From assembly GCF_040930455.2 (NCBI RefSeq), contig NZ_CP170494.1: a DNA stretch of 64,000 bases; one strand, given 5' to 3'. The stretch is from Neopusillimonas maritima (GTDB lineage: Bacteria; Pseudomonadota; Gammaproteobacteria; Burkholderiales; Burkholderiaceae_B). Of this stretch, positions 35,458-44,347 are shown one piece after another. Each line of letters starts with the position of its first letter. The first letter of the stretch is position 1. Made by a program: the position numbers and the translations under genes. Under the pieces are notes generated by a model, which worked only from the letters and a program-made list of their open reading frames with translations, made no database searches and had not been told where the DNA came from.

Positions 35458-36129
35458 GTGGTCAGCAACACCTCTTCTCCGTCTCCGAATCCGCAGAAAA
35501 AGCGTTCGATTCAACCTCTGATCTGGATCTTCGTACTATGCATCGCACCGGTTGTCGCCGCGCTACTGGCCTATTACGTGCCGGCTCTGGGGCTGCGCCC
35601 CGATGAGGTTACCAACTACGGAAAGCTGGTTCAGCCCCAGCGGCCCACGCCGCCGGCCAATGAGTTGAACCTCACCACGCTAGACGGCGAGCCGTTCGAC
35701 TTGCAAAGCCTGCAAGGGCAATGGGTCTTGCTCACGGCCGATCAGGGTGCCTGCCCGGAATCCTGCGTGGAAAAACTGTTTATTTTGCGAAACTCGCATG
35801 CCAGCCAGGGTAAAAATGTTGATCGTGTCGTGCGTGTTTGGCTGATTACCGACGACACACCCGTGCCGAGCAAAGTCATGGAAGCGTATGGCTCAACCAT
35901 CATGCTGCGCGCCCAGCCGGAACAACTCGCCCAGTTCCTGACCACCAATACAGTCGACAATGCCGACACGCTCAATCAGACACAAGCTTTAACCCAGCCC
36001 ATGTGGATCATCGACCCACTGGGCAACTTGATGCTTGAATTCCCGCCCGATGACGCCCCGGCGGAAGTGCGTGGCCCCGAAGTGCGCCAAGACCTCAGCA
36101 AGCTGCTCTACAACTCCAGAATTGGTTAG
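35458..36129 (+). CDS. SCO1-like membrane-anchored thioredoxin-fold protein
   Basis: A 223-residue protein with one N-terminal membrane helix (IQPLIWIFVLCIAPVVAALL) and a thioredoxin-like domain containing C99-P-E-S-C103, a CxxxC spacing like SCO copper chaperones. The distal histidine typical of SCO is not obvious. The start is GTG at 35458, seven bases after AAGGA; there is no suitable ATG, and an upstream frame lies inside SURF1. Position between SURF1 and ctaA is typical of oxidase clusters in this group. Role in copper or redox delivery is inferred. Confidence 0.75.
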   Translation: MVSNTSSPSPNPQKKRSIQPLIWIFVLCIAPVVAALLAYYVPALGLRPDEVTNYGKLVQPQRPTPPANELNLTTLDGEPFDLQSLQGQWVLLTADQGACPESCVEKLFILRNSHASQGKNVDRVVRVWLITDDTPVPSKVMEAYGSTIMLRAQPEQLAQFLTTNTVDNADTLNQTQALTQPMWIIDPLGNLMLEFPPDDAPAEVRGPEVRQDLSKLLYNSRIG

Positions 36130-36133
36130 GCCG

Positions 36134-37147
36134 ATGTTGGAACGTATCAGAACACGCTATCGGAAGCTGGTGTTTTTTACCTGGTTCTTAACGCTCGACC
36201 TCATTATGTTCGGCGCCTTCGTGCGCTTAACCGATTCGGGCCTGGGTTGCCCCGACTGGCCGGGGTGCTACGGCAAAATCACCCCCATCGGCGCGGCCGA
36301 TCATATTCGCCAGGCCTACGAGGCCATGCCGTATGGCCCGGTCAGTTTTCCCAAAGCGTGGATCGAGATGATCCACCGCTATGTCGGCGCTTTCCTGGGG
36401 CTGTTGATTATTTTCATCGTCATCATGGCCTGGCGGCATCGAAAAACACTGGGGCATACCCCAAAACTGGCAATCGCCACGCTGGTTGCGGTCTGCCTGC
36501 AAGGGGCATTCGGCGCCTGGACCGTCACACACAAATTAATGCCCATCATCGTCACAGCACATTTGCTGGGCGGTATGCTGCTGCTGGCAATGATGACCTG
36601 GCTGGCCGCCCGTGAAAAACAGCATGAACGCATTTCCGTTGCCGCGTTGCGGTGGCAACCCTGGATGCTGGTCGGCTTTGTGCTGCTGTTCGTTCAAATT
36701 GCCCTGGGCGGCTGGGTCAGTACCAATTACGCCGCACTGGCCTGCATGGACTTCCCCACCTGCAACGGTCAATGGGTGCCCGCCATGGATCTGCAAAACG
36801 GCTTTTCATTGATCCGGGGCCTGGGTGAGCTGCCTGGCGGTGAGATGATTTCCCAGGAAGCCTTGGTGGGCATCCACTGGATTCACCGTAACTTCGCCTG
36901 GGTCGTATTCGCCTATCTGGGAACACTGGCCTGGCAAATGCGGGCCGAACCCGGCTTGCGCACGCCCGCCACATGGGTACTGGCTTTACTATGCGCCCAG
37001 TTGTTCACCGGCCTGACCACCATCTTCTTCGAATGGCCGCTGCTAATCGCCGTACTGCACAACGGCGGGGCCGCCGGGCTTGTTTTAATGAGCACAACCT
37101 TGTTGGTCCGCATCGCCGGTGCGCGACCGACTACAATACCGGTATGA
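36134..37147 (+). CDS. ctaA: Heme A synthase
   Basis: A 337-residue membrane protein with eight hydrophobic segments. It shows GAFVRLTDSGLGCPDWPGCYG with the extracytoplasmic cysteine pair, conserved histidines in EMIHRYVGA and TAHLLGG, and a second half with WVSTNYAALACMDFPTCNG and WIHRNFAWVV. CtaA oxidises heme O to heme A for the oxidase. I chose ATG 36134, four bases after the preceding stop. It overlaps ctaB by four bases. Confidence 0.94.
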   Translation: MLERIRTRYRKLVFFTWFLTLDLIMFGAFVRLTDSGLGCPDWPGCYGKITPIGAADHIRQAYEAMPYGPVSFPKAWIEMIHRYVGAFLGLLIIFIVIMAWRHRKTLGHTPKLAIATLVAVCLQGAFGAWTVTHKLMPIIVTAHLLGGMLLLAMMTWLAAREKQHERISVAALRWQPWMLVGFVLLFVQIALGGWVSTNYAALACMDFPTCNGQWVPAMDLQNGFSLIRGLGELPGGEMISQEALVGIHWIHRNFAWVVFAYLGTLAWQMRAEPGLRTPATWVLALLCAQLFTGLTTIFFEWPLLIAVLHNGGAAGLVLMSTTLLVRIAGARPTTIPV

Positions 37148-38034
37148 GTACCGCATCAATTCATTCTTCGAACCTGTGGCGCCAGTATTGGGTGCTAACC
37201 AAACCGCGTGTCACCCAACTGGCGGTGTTCTGTGCCGTGATCGGCATGTTTCTGGCCAGCCCAGGTCTGCCGCCATGGCAACCTGTTATTGCCGGTATTG
37301 TCGGCATTTGGCTTTTGGCGGCGGCCGCCTTCGCGATTAACTGCCTCATCGAGCAGGAGGTCGACGCCAAAATGCTGCGCACCGCGCGGCGCGCCACCGC
37401 ACAAGGCACCATCACCAATACCCAGGTTTTAGTGCTATCGGGCTTACTGGGCGGTGCCGGGATGCTGGTGCTATACCACTGGGTTAACCCCCTAACCATG
37501 TGGCTCACCTTCGCCACATTTGTAGGGTACGCCATTATCTACACCATTATTCTTAAGCCGCTGACACCGCAGAATATTGTGATTGGGGGGCTTTCAGGTG
37601 CCATGCCTCCGGCGCTGGGCTGGGCGGCGGTGGCCAATTCAGTTCCCGCCGAAGCCTGGATTCTGGTGCTGATTATCTTTATCTGGACACCACCGCATTT
37701 CTGGGCACTGGCCTTGTACCGTAATACCGATTACGCCCAATCGGGCCTGCCCATGCTGCCCGTTACCCACGGCCAGCAATTTACCCGTTTGCATATTTTT
37801 CTATATAGCCTGGTGCTGTTCGCCTCAACGCTACTGCCGTTCATGGTACGCATGAGCGGCCTGCTGTATCTGGTGTGTGCCTTTGTACTGAGCGGTCTTT
37901 TCGTTTGGTATGCCTGGAAACTGTATAAAAACTATTCCGACGCACTGGCACGCAAACTGTTCCGCTTTTCCATTTTGTATCTATCGCTCTTGTTCCTGGC
38001 CCTGCTGATCGATCACTGGGTTCTGCTTATTTAA
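37144..38034 (+). CDS. ctaB: Protoheme IX farnesyltransferase (heme O synthase)
   Basis: A 296-residue UbiA-type prenyltransferase with about nine membrane helices. It carries the early motif LTKPRVTQLAVFCAVIGM, the first polyprenyl-diphosphate binding region N-x-L-x-E-x3-D (NCLIEQEVDAKMLRT), and the second conserved loop WTPPHFWALAL. It makes heme O from heme B, and ctaA then makes heme A. The ATG overlaps the ctaA TGA (ATGA), showing coupled translation. Confidence 0.95.
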   Translation: MSTASIHSSNLWRQYWVLTKPRVTQLAVFCAVIGMFLASPGLPPWQPVIAGIVGIWLLAAAAFAINCLIEQEVDAKMLRTARRATAQGTITNTQVLVLSGLLGGAGMLVLYHWVNPLTMWLTFATFVGYAIIYTIILKPLTPQNIVIGGLSGAMPPALGWAAVANSVPAEAWILVLIIFIWTPPHFWALALYRNTDYAQSGLPMLPVTHGQQFTRLHIFLYSLVLFASTLLPFMVRMSGLLYLVCAFVLSGLFVWYAWKLYKNYSDALARKLFRFSILYLSLLFLALLIDHWVLLI

Positions 38035-38071
38035 CGTAAAGCATCCCGTAGCCCAAAGTTCCACTCAACTT

Positions 38072-38674
38072 ATGTTCCTTCAACCCTCAAAACGCCGCTT
38101 TCTGAAAGCCTGTGCCGCAGGAAGTGTTGCATTGGCCCTTGCGGGGTGCGGCGAACAGAACACGACCCCCTCCTTTCACGGTTCCGACATCAGCGGCAGT
38201 GGCCTGGGCGCCGATCTGAACATGACCGACCACACCGGCCAAACCCGCACACTGGCCGACTTCAACGGCAAAGCCCTGCTGGTATTTTTCGGGTTCACCC
38301 ATTGCCCCGACGTTTGCCCGACCGCCATGGCGCAGCTGGCGCAAACCATGCAGGTGCTGGGCGAAGAAGCACAAAATGTTCAGGTGGCCATGATCAGCGT
38401 CGACCCCGAGCGCGACACGCCCGAACGCCTTGCGCAATACGTTAAAGCGTTCCATCCCGACTTTATCGGCTTAACCGGCACACCTGAACAGCTTAAGCAA
38501 ACGGCCGGCTCTTTCCGTGCCTTCTACGGCAAGGTGGAACAAGGCGACGGTGACTACAGCATGGATCACAGCGCGTCGTTCTACTTATTCGACAAAGAAG
38601 GCAACGCGCGTGTGCTCATTCGCCCCGATGCCGGCCCGCAGCAAATAGCAGACGATGTTATGGTACTACTATAA
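38072..38674 (+). CDS. SCO1/SenC copper chaperone lipoprotein
   Basis: A 200-residue protein. The N-terminus has a twin-arginine-like KRRFLKACAAG and a lipobox LAGC with C26. The thioredoxin-fold domain has the copper-binding C78-x3-C82 (FTHCPDVCP) and H166 (MDHSASFYLF), the three SCO ligands. It delivers copper to the CuA centre of subunit II. It is the last gene of the oxidase cluster; its 3' end marks the junction with the following catabolic island. Confidence 0.93.
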   Translation: MFLQPSKRRFLKACAAGSVALALAGCGEQNTTPSFHGSDISGSGLGADLNMTDHTGQTRTLADFNGKALLVFFGFTHCPDVCPTAMAQLAQTMQVLGEEAQNVQVAMISVDPERDTPERLAQYVKAFHPDFIGLTGTPEQLKQTAGSFRAFYGKVEQGDGDYSMDHSASFYLFDKEGNARVLIRPDAGPQQIADDVMVLL

Positions 38675-38721
38675 AAATTAACAACTGCCAAGCGCCACTC
38701 AAGCAAAATCCTGGCGTTCGT

Positions 38722-39528
38722 TCATGTACCGTTAAACTTTGCAGACCGCTTACTATGAAACGCCTCGACCCCCTCACGAAAATCGTTGGAAGAACGTAAG
38801 CGACTATAGCAATGCCCTTCGAGGTCTATCGCGGTCGTTAACGAGGCATCCTCGGTTTCATTCAGCAACTTTTTTGCCGTCCGCTGAGCCAGGGGTGAAA
38901 ACTTACGCAACTCATCGACTAAGGCATCTGTGGCCTTTTCAAGCTCGTCGTCGCTGACGCACTCAGTCACTACACCCCAATCATAAGCCTGTGCTCCGGA
39001 TATACGACGCGATCGCATCACCACGTCTTTCGTGCGTGTAATCCCCACCATTTTTTGCAATCGCGCCGACCCGCCAGAGCCTGGAATCTGACCTAATTTC
39101 TGTTCTGGCAAAGCATACTGTACAGTGTCGGAAGCAATACGAAAATCACAAGCCAGGGAAATTTCAAATCCTACTCCAAAGCAATAACCTCGGTTAGCAA
39201 CAATAACTGGCTTAGAGCAACGAGCCGGCGCAGCAACATTCCAGGCCAATTGCGATACATGCTCGGGAGAGGCTTCAAGAAAACCCTTAATGTCACCACC
39301 ACTTGAAAAATGCTCGCCCTCAGCGCGAAGCACAATCACTCGCACATCTGAATTATGGTCTAATGACTCAAAAACCAAACGCAATTGATCGCGCTGTTCC
39401 ATCGAGATAACATTAAAGGGTGGGCGATTAAGTACAATGTCAGCTCGCTCTCTCGAGACATCAATTTCGACAGAAAACCCATCTAACTCGGACAAGAGCA
39501 TATGGGCTGGGTGGATCAAGTTTTCCAT
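38722..39528 (-). CDS. Enoyl-CoA hydratase/isomerase (crotonase) family protein
   Basis: A 268-residue protein with the crotonase fold. The oxyanion-hole regions are GEHFSSGGDIKGF and NRGYCFGVGFEISLACDFRIAS, and the substrate region is PEQKLGQIPGSGGSARLQ. The start at ATG 39528 follows AAGGAATGC. It is the last gene of the minus-strand operon with the molybdenum hydroxylase, CoA ligase and importer, so it probably hydrates or isomerises a CoA-linked intermediate made by the ligase. Specific substrate unknown. Confidence 0.85.
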   Translation of the reverse strand: MENLIHPAHMLLSELDGFSVEIDVSRERADIVLNRPPFNVISMEQRDQLRLVFESLDHNSDVRVIVLRAEGEHFSSGGDIKGFLEASPEHVSQLAWNVAAPARCSKPVIVANRGYCFGVGFEISLACDFRIASDTVQYALPEQKLGQIPGSGGSARLQKMVGITRTKDVVMRSRRISGAQAYDWGVVTECVSDDELEKATDALVDELRKFSPLAQRTAKKLLNETEDASLTTAIDLEGHCYSRLRSSNDFREGVEAFHSKRSAKFNGT

Positions 39529-39612
39529 TTTGCATTCCTTTGACAACGTAATAAACCAGCAGATCGCCAACACAGGCAATCAAAAAGTTAAATAATTAAA
39601 AGTAGGCAGCAG

Positions 39613-40320
39613 TTAAACAACGATAATTTTATCCAGCGCCTCCCGGTCCTGGACTGAACCAGCATTACCATGCATAACAACCTGACCGCGTTCAAGCGCA
39701 TAAAATCTGGTTGTCACCGTCAAGGCCCGATGGACATTCTGCTCAACGAGCAAAATAGGCATACCATCAGCTTTGAGGCGCTCAATAATGGCAAAGATTT
39801 CATCCACAATAATGGGAGCCAAACCTTCTGTGGGCTCATCGATCAATAAAAGTCGCGGCGCTCCAACCAAGACCCTAGCAATGGCCAGCATTTGCTGCTC
39901 CCCCCCCGATAACGATGTGCCCATTTGCTGACTGCGCACCTGCAACTGAGGGAACTGGTCATATACCCGAGCCATGATTTTGCGACTTTCACTAGCTGAC
40001 CGTCGCGGCGACTGCAACAAACCTAATCGCAAATTTTCATCAACGGTCAAACCTGGAAAAATGCGTCTGTCTTCTGGTACCAGCCCGATGCCCAACCGAC
40101 AAATACGGTCAGAAGCCATTCCATTTAAATCACTTCCGTCGAATCGAATAGTGCCACTCGAAGGCTTTACCCAACCAGCGACGGTTTTAATCGTGGTTGT
40201 TTTGCCAACACCATTCCGACCACATAGCAATACAACCTCACCAGGCTCGACTGACAGCGAGACCCCTTGCAAGACATGGCTCAAGCCATAGTAAGTATGT
40301 ACATCATGCAACTCAAGCAT
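39613..40320 (-). CDS. livF: Branched-chain-amino-acid-type ABC importer ATPase, LivF-like (operon 2)
   Basis: A 235-residue ATPase with Walker A GRNGVGKT, signature LSGGEQQ, and Walker B LLLIDEPTEGLAP. I place the start at ATG 40320, seven bases after GGAGAG; the frame can be extended five codons to a TTG with no ribosome site. It overlaps the livG stop by eight bases, the same overlap length as in operon 1. Confidence 0.9.
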   Translation of the reverse strand: MLELHDVHTYYGLSHVLQGVSLSVEPGEVVLLCGRNGVGKTTTIKTVAGWVKPSSGTIRFDGSDLNGMASDRICRLGIGLVPEDRRIFPGLTVDENLRLGLLQSPRRSASESRKIMARVYDQFPQLQVRSQQMGTSLSGGEQQMLAIARVLVGAPRLLLIDEPTEGLAPIIVDEIFAIIERLKADGMPILLVEQNVHRALTVTTRFYALERGQVVMHGNAGSVQDREALDKIIVV

Positions 40321-41095
40321 CTCGCCGCTCTCCAAAATAAGCCGTCTGTACTGCAGAATTGGCTCTCACTGCTTGTGGTGTTCCCTCGGTCAGTTTTTTG
40401 CCTTGAGCCATTACGACCACGTGATCGGAAAGGCTCATAACCAAACTCACATCGTGCTCAACCAGCAACACCGAAACGTCGCCCGCCAAAGATTTAATCA
40501 ATTTAGCGGTCTCCTCAGTATCCGCATGTGACATACCTTGGGTTGGCTCATCCAAAAGAAGCAGTTTTGGATACGACGCCATGGCTAACGCAATCTCGAG
40601 GCGCCGCTGCTCACCATGCGACAAATAACCTGCCAATTCGTAGACCTTGTCTTCCAAGCCAAACTGGTCAATAAGCTCTTCAATACGACGACCAGCCTTT
40701 AAACTACGAGACAGGGGCAGAAAAGCATGTCGAGCCGGCTCAAGCGCCTGCGCCGCCAACCGTAGATTTTCAATAACTGATAGCTCAAAAAAAAGTTTGG
40801 TAATCTGGAAGGAGCGTGACAACCCTCTATGCAACAATTGGTTGGGCGACATACCAGTTACATGCTCACCATTGAAAAAAACCGTACCATGAGTAGGAGA
40901 AATTGCACCGCTGACCAAATTGAAAAGCGTACTCTTGCCTGCGCCGTTTGGACCTATCAGCGATACGATGTCTCCGCGACGCGCCGTAAAGCTTACTTGG
41001 TCAACAGCCTTGAGAGCGCCAAACGAAACCGACAATTCGCTTACATCAAGAATAATATCGTTATCAGACGACGCCATAGAAACGATTGCGCTCAT
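40313..41095 (-). CDS. livG: Branched-chain-amino-acid-type ABC importer ATPase, LivG-like (operon 2)
   Basis: A 260-residue ATPase with Walker A GPNGAGKS, signature LSHGEQRRLE, and Walker B LLLLDEPTQGMSHAD followed by the switch LLVEHDVSLV. Its ATG overlaps the livM stop by four bases. Together with the adjacent genes it completes a second HAAT importer in the window, clearly diverged from the first (different signatures and Walker B followers). Confidence 0.92.
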   Translation of the reverse strand: MSAIVSMASSDNDIILDVSELSVSFGALKAVDQVSFTARRGDIVSLIGPNGAGKSTLFNLVSGAISPTHGTVFFNGEHVTGMSPNQLLHRGLSRSFQITKLFFELSVIENLRLAAQALEPARHAFLPLSRSLKAGRRIEELIDQFGLEDKVYELAGYLSHGEQRRLEIALAMASYPKLLLLDEPTQGMSHADTEETAKLIKSLAGDVSVLLVEHDVSLVMSLSDHVVVMAQGKKLTEGTPQAVRANSAVQTAYFGERRDA

Positions 41096-42132
41096 GCTGC
41101 CCTCCGATTGCGCTCATGGCGACTCTGAATACGCGCTTTCAAGTACCCAATAAGTCCTGCGGGAAAGAAAATAACGGAAATCATGAACAACACACCGATG
41201 ACAATAAGGTGATGCTCCGTAAACGAGCCGATGACAGATTTCAGTGTAGTAAGAATCACGCTACCGTACAGCGGCCCCACCAAAGTGCCTATACCGCCCA
41301 GAATAACGGTAATGACCGCGTTACCCGAAGTATGGAAAAAGAGCAGCTCAGGCGAGACGAAGCCTCGCAGCATCGGATACACAGCACCCGACAGCGCCGC
41401 CACATTGGCAGCAACGACAAAAACCATAAGCTTGTAGCGTTGGGCACTAAAGCCAAGAAATGGAACCCGGTCTTCATTAGCTTTGATGGCTACAGTCATG
41501 CGCCCGAACGGCATGCGCAACAAAGCCTCCAAGCCAAAATAAAACAGCATAATGAGCACGAGTACCAATAAGAAGAACGCTACTGGATCGTTACTGTTGA
41601 CGACAAACAGTCCAAAGTTGATTGTGACGATAGGTACACCCATGATGCCGTCTGATCCACCTAGTTCTTGGGTGTTATAAACCGCTTTGGCAATCACCTC
41701 TGCTAAACCAAAAGTAATAAGCGCAAAATAGACACCTCTGGCTCTAATGGCAATAATTCCGGCAACCAAACCAACCCCACTGGAAACCACTAACGTAACC
41801 AACAAAGCCAGCCAAAACGAAGGCATCACCGTTTTCAGAACCAGTGCCGATACGTAAGCCCCCAACCCGAAGAACAACGCATGCCCTAGCGATAAGAGTC
41901 CGGCATAACCCAGCAATAAGTCAACACCCATTGCTAGACCACCAAACAGCAGAGCCTCAGTCGCCAATCGAAAGAAAAATACGTCATCAACTGCATAAGC
42001 AATTGCGGCAAATACCAGCGCCAGTACGATGAATAGATAAGCAAAACGCCTGAGAATATTACGCGCAATTTCTTCAGGTTGTTTTAATGCAGAGCGCCGG
42101 ACTGCAGAAGCAATAGCAATTGAATCAGGCAT
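41092..42132 (-). CDS. livM: Branched-chain-amino-acid-type ABC importer permease, LivM-like (operon 2)
   Basis: A 346-residue polytopic protein with LLLGYAGLLSLGHALFFGLGAY near the N-terminal third and the GGIGTLVGPLYGS loop near the end, both LivM hallmarks. I use the ATG at 42132, eight bases after GGGAGG; a TTG six bases upstream opens the same frame. It overlaps the livH stop by eight bases. Confidence 0.92.
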   Translation of the reverse strand: MPDSIAIASAVRRSALKQPEEIARNILRRFAYLFIVLALVFAAIAYAVDDVFFFRLATEALLFGGLAMGVDLLLGYAGLLSLGHALFFGLGAYVSALVLKTVMPSFWLALLVTLVVSSGVGLVAGIIAIRARGVYFALITFGLAEVIAKAVYNTQELGGSDGIMGVPIVTINFGLFVVNSNDPVAFFLLVLVLIMLFYFGLEALLRMPFGRMTVAIKANEDRVPFLGFSAQRYKLMVFVVAANVAALSGAVYPMLRGFVSPELLFFHTSGNAVITVILGGIGTLVGPLYGSVILTTLKSVIGSFTEHHLIVIGVLFMISVIFFPAGLIGYLKARIQSRHERNRRAA

Positions 42133-43018
42133 GACCAAGCCTCCCGAACAGACCTTGTGGCCGCAGCATCAAAACAACAACCATGACGGAAAAAACCAGC
42201 GGTTCGGACCATGATGGTGAAATATAAAGGCTGGACAATGACTGAATCTGAGTCAGTAATAGCCCGGCGATTAGCGCTCCTTTGATGCTACCAAGACCGC
42301 CGACAATAACCACAGTAAAGGCCATGAGAATGAAGTCTTTGCCCATAGTTGGAAATACAGAATAAATAGGCGCAAGCAACACACCCGCAAACCCTGCAAG
42401 CGCAACACCAAACGCAAAAGTACCGGCATAGACAACCGACACAGGCACTCCCAAAGAAGACGCCATATTTTTATCGAACGCGGCAGCGCGTACCATCGCG
42501 CCCAAGCGGGTTTTGTAAACAACCAACCACACTGCAGCAATGATCAGTGCGCCAATCGCCATCATGAACAACCTGTAGTTCGGGAAAAAGACACCTAGAA
42601 TTTCGCTGACACCACTAACAGGTGTATCAATAGAATAAGGTTGGGGGCCAAATACCAGTTTGTAGACATCCTCAAGCACAATGGCTAAGCCAAACGTCAA
42701 TAACAAAGTAAGCATATGCCGATCACGTTGATGAAAGACTCGCTGAATGAATAACCGTTCAGTCATGTAGCCTAATGGCGCCATAATGAGCGGGACCAGT
42801 ACAAGAGCAATCCAAAAATTGACGCCCAAGGCCAGCAAAGTTGCGCCAACATAAGCGCCCAAAGCATAGAATTCACCATGAGCCATATTGATGACATCAA
42901 GTAGGCCAAAAATAATGGTCAATCCCAACGCCATTAGAACTACCGCAACACCAATAGAAAGACCATTGATTATTTGCGGAGCATAAACAAACTGCAAGGT
43001 ATCGACGAAGCTACCCAT
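42125..43018 (-). CDS. livH: Branched-chain-amino-acid-type ABC importer permease, LivH-like (operon 2)
   Basis: A 297-residue polytopic protein. The first half has LTIIFGLLDVINMAHGEFYALGAY, and the coupling loop VVIVGGLGSIKGALIAGLLL is near residue 235. It starts at ATG with CAAGGAATCACC upstream and lies 75 bases after the binding-protein gene. Confidence 0.92.
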   Translation of the reverse strand: MGSFVDTLQFVYAPQIINGLSIGVAVVLMALGLTIIFGLLDVINMAHGEFYALGAYVGATLLALGVNFWIALVLVPLIMAPLGYMTERLFIQRVFHQRDRHMLTLLLTFGLAIVLEDVYKLVFGPQPYSIDTPVSGVSEILGVFFPNYRLFMMAIGALIIAAVWLVVYKTRLGAMVRAAAFDKNMASSLGVPVSVVYAGTFAFGVALAGFAGVLLAPIYSVFPTMGKDFILMAFTVVIVGGLGSIKGALIAGLLLTQIQSLSSLYISPSWSEPLVFSVMVVVLMLRPQGLFGRLGHA

Positions 43019-43093
43019 AATGGTGATTCCTTGTGGGAACCCGGTCCGACGACGACAAAGCCGCCGGACTGGTTATGCAGAGGAAAAAGGAGA

Positions 43094-44278
43094 TTAGAAA
43101 CGTGTGCAGGTGTCAGGCCCCAAGGCATCTTTGGCGGCCACTTTACTCAATACGTTGAACTTGCCGTCCTGAACACGCGTTACGTACATGTCTTGCATGG
43201 CTTGGTGGTCACCGGCACGCATGGTTTTCATACCCTGAGGCGTCGACCACTCCAAGCCTTCCATAGCAGCACGAACTTTGTCTGTTTCGGTGCTTTGAGC
43301 CTTTTCTACAGCAGCTTTATAGAAATACATCACACCATAGGAATCAGCACCATAAAGATCTGGCAACGCCTTATACTCAGCTTCAAACGCCTTTACAAAG
43401 GTTTTATTGGCTGGAATATCCAAATCGACGGAATAACCTACGCCAGTGGTGAATCCTTCGGCATTCTCCCCGATGGCTTCCATGTTTTGTGAGGTTACCG
43501 TACCCGACGCCCCTACGATGGTTAAGTTGCGGCTCAAGCCATATTCCGCTAGTTGGTTGAACAAGCGCACAGTATCGTTACCCGCCACCGACGTATAGAG
43601 AACGTTAGGTCGAGAAGCACGAATTTGCCCGAAAAAAGGCGAATAATCCTTGTTACCTAGCGGTGCAAACACTTCACCTACTGTTTTGGCACCCCTGGCT
43701 TCGGCAGCGCTTTTGAACGCAGCCACCGTACTGCGACCCATTTCATAATCGGGCCCCAGATAGAATACTTGAGCATCGGGGACAGCCTCACTCAACCATG
43801 CAGCCAAAGCGGCCGACTGCTGTCCCGCCTTCGCATTAACACGAAAAACATTAGGCGAACATTTATCGCCAGTAATCGCGTCGGAGAATGAAACTGTGGT
43901 GGCAATGAGACGATCGTTGCGTTCGGCTACCTGACCAACGGCCAGCGTCGACGCAGAGTTGACCGTACCAGTAAGAAAGTCAACCTTTTCAACCTGAAAA
44001 AGCTTCTCGGCTTTGGGCGCAGCTACCGCTGGATTAGCCTCTTCATCTTCAAAAAGCAATTGAATCTGACGCCCCATGATGCCGCCTGAAGCATTGATTT
44101 CTTTAGTTGCCAGCTCGATACCCCAACGCACCTGCTGACCCAAACTAGCATACGTTCCTGACAAAGGCGTCACAACACCGACTTTAATCGGATCCGCCGC
44201 TAAAGCGGGAGTAATGGCGGCAAAACCTGCGATAACAACACTTGCTAGCGTGCCTTGAATAAATTGAGTCTTACGCAT
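43094..44278 (-). CDS. ABC importer periplasmic binding protein, LivK type (operon 2)
   Basis: A 394-residue protein with a signal peptide (MRKTQFIQGTLASVVIAGFA, cleaved after PALA) and type I binding-protein features (VGVVTPLSGTYASLGQQVRW; NASGGIMGRQIQLLFEDEEA). ATG follows TTAGGAGACATT. It lies between the CoA ligase and permease genes. The ligand is unknown; amide, branched-chain or aromatic acid binding are all possible in this family, and the operon favours the acid degraded by the associated enzymes. Confidence 0.9.
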   Translation of the reverse strand: MRKTQFIQGTLASVVIAGFAAITPALAADPIKVGVVTPLSGTYASLGQQVRWGIELATKEINASGGIMGRQIQLLFEDEEANPAVAAPKAEKLFQVEKVDFLTGTVNSASTLAVGQVAERNDRLIATTVSFSDAITGDKCSPNVFRVNAKAGQQSAALAAWLSEAVPDAQVFYLGPDYEMGRSTVAAFKSAAEARGAKTVGEVFAPLGNKDYSPFFGQIRASRPNVLYTSVAGNDTVRLFNQLAEYGLSRNLTIVGASGTVTSQNMEAIGENAEGFTTGVGYSVDLDIPANKTFVKAFEAEYKALPDLYGADSYGVMYFYKAAVEKAQSTETDKVRAAMEGLEWSTPQGMKTMRAGDHQAMQDMYVTRVQDGKFNVLSKVAAKDALGPDTCTRF

Positions 44279-44347
44279 AATGTCTCCTAATTATTGGACT
44301 GTCGTGGATAGGGATCCTATTTCAATCGAATCCGCCCATGACATTTA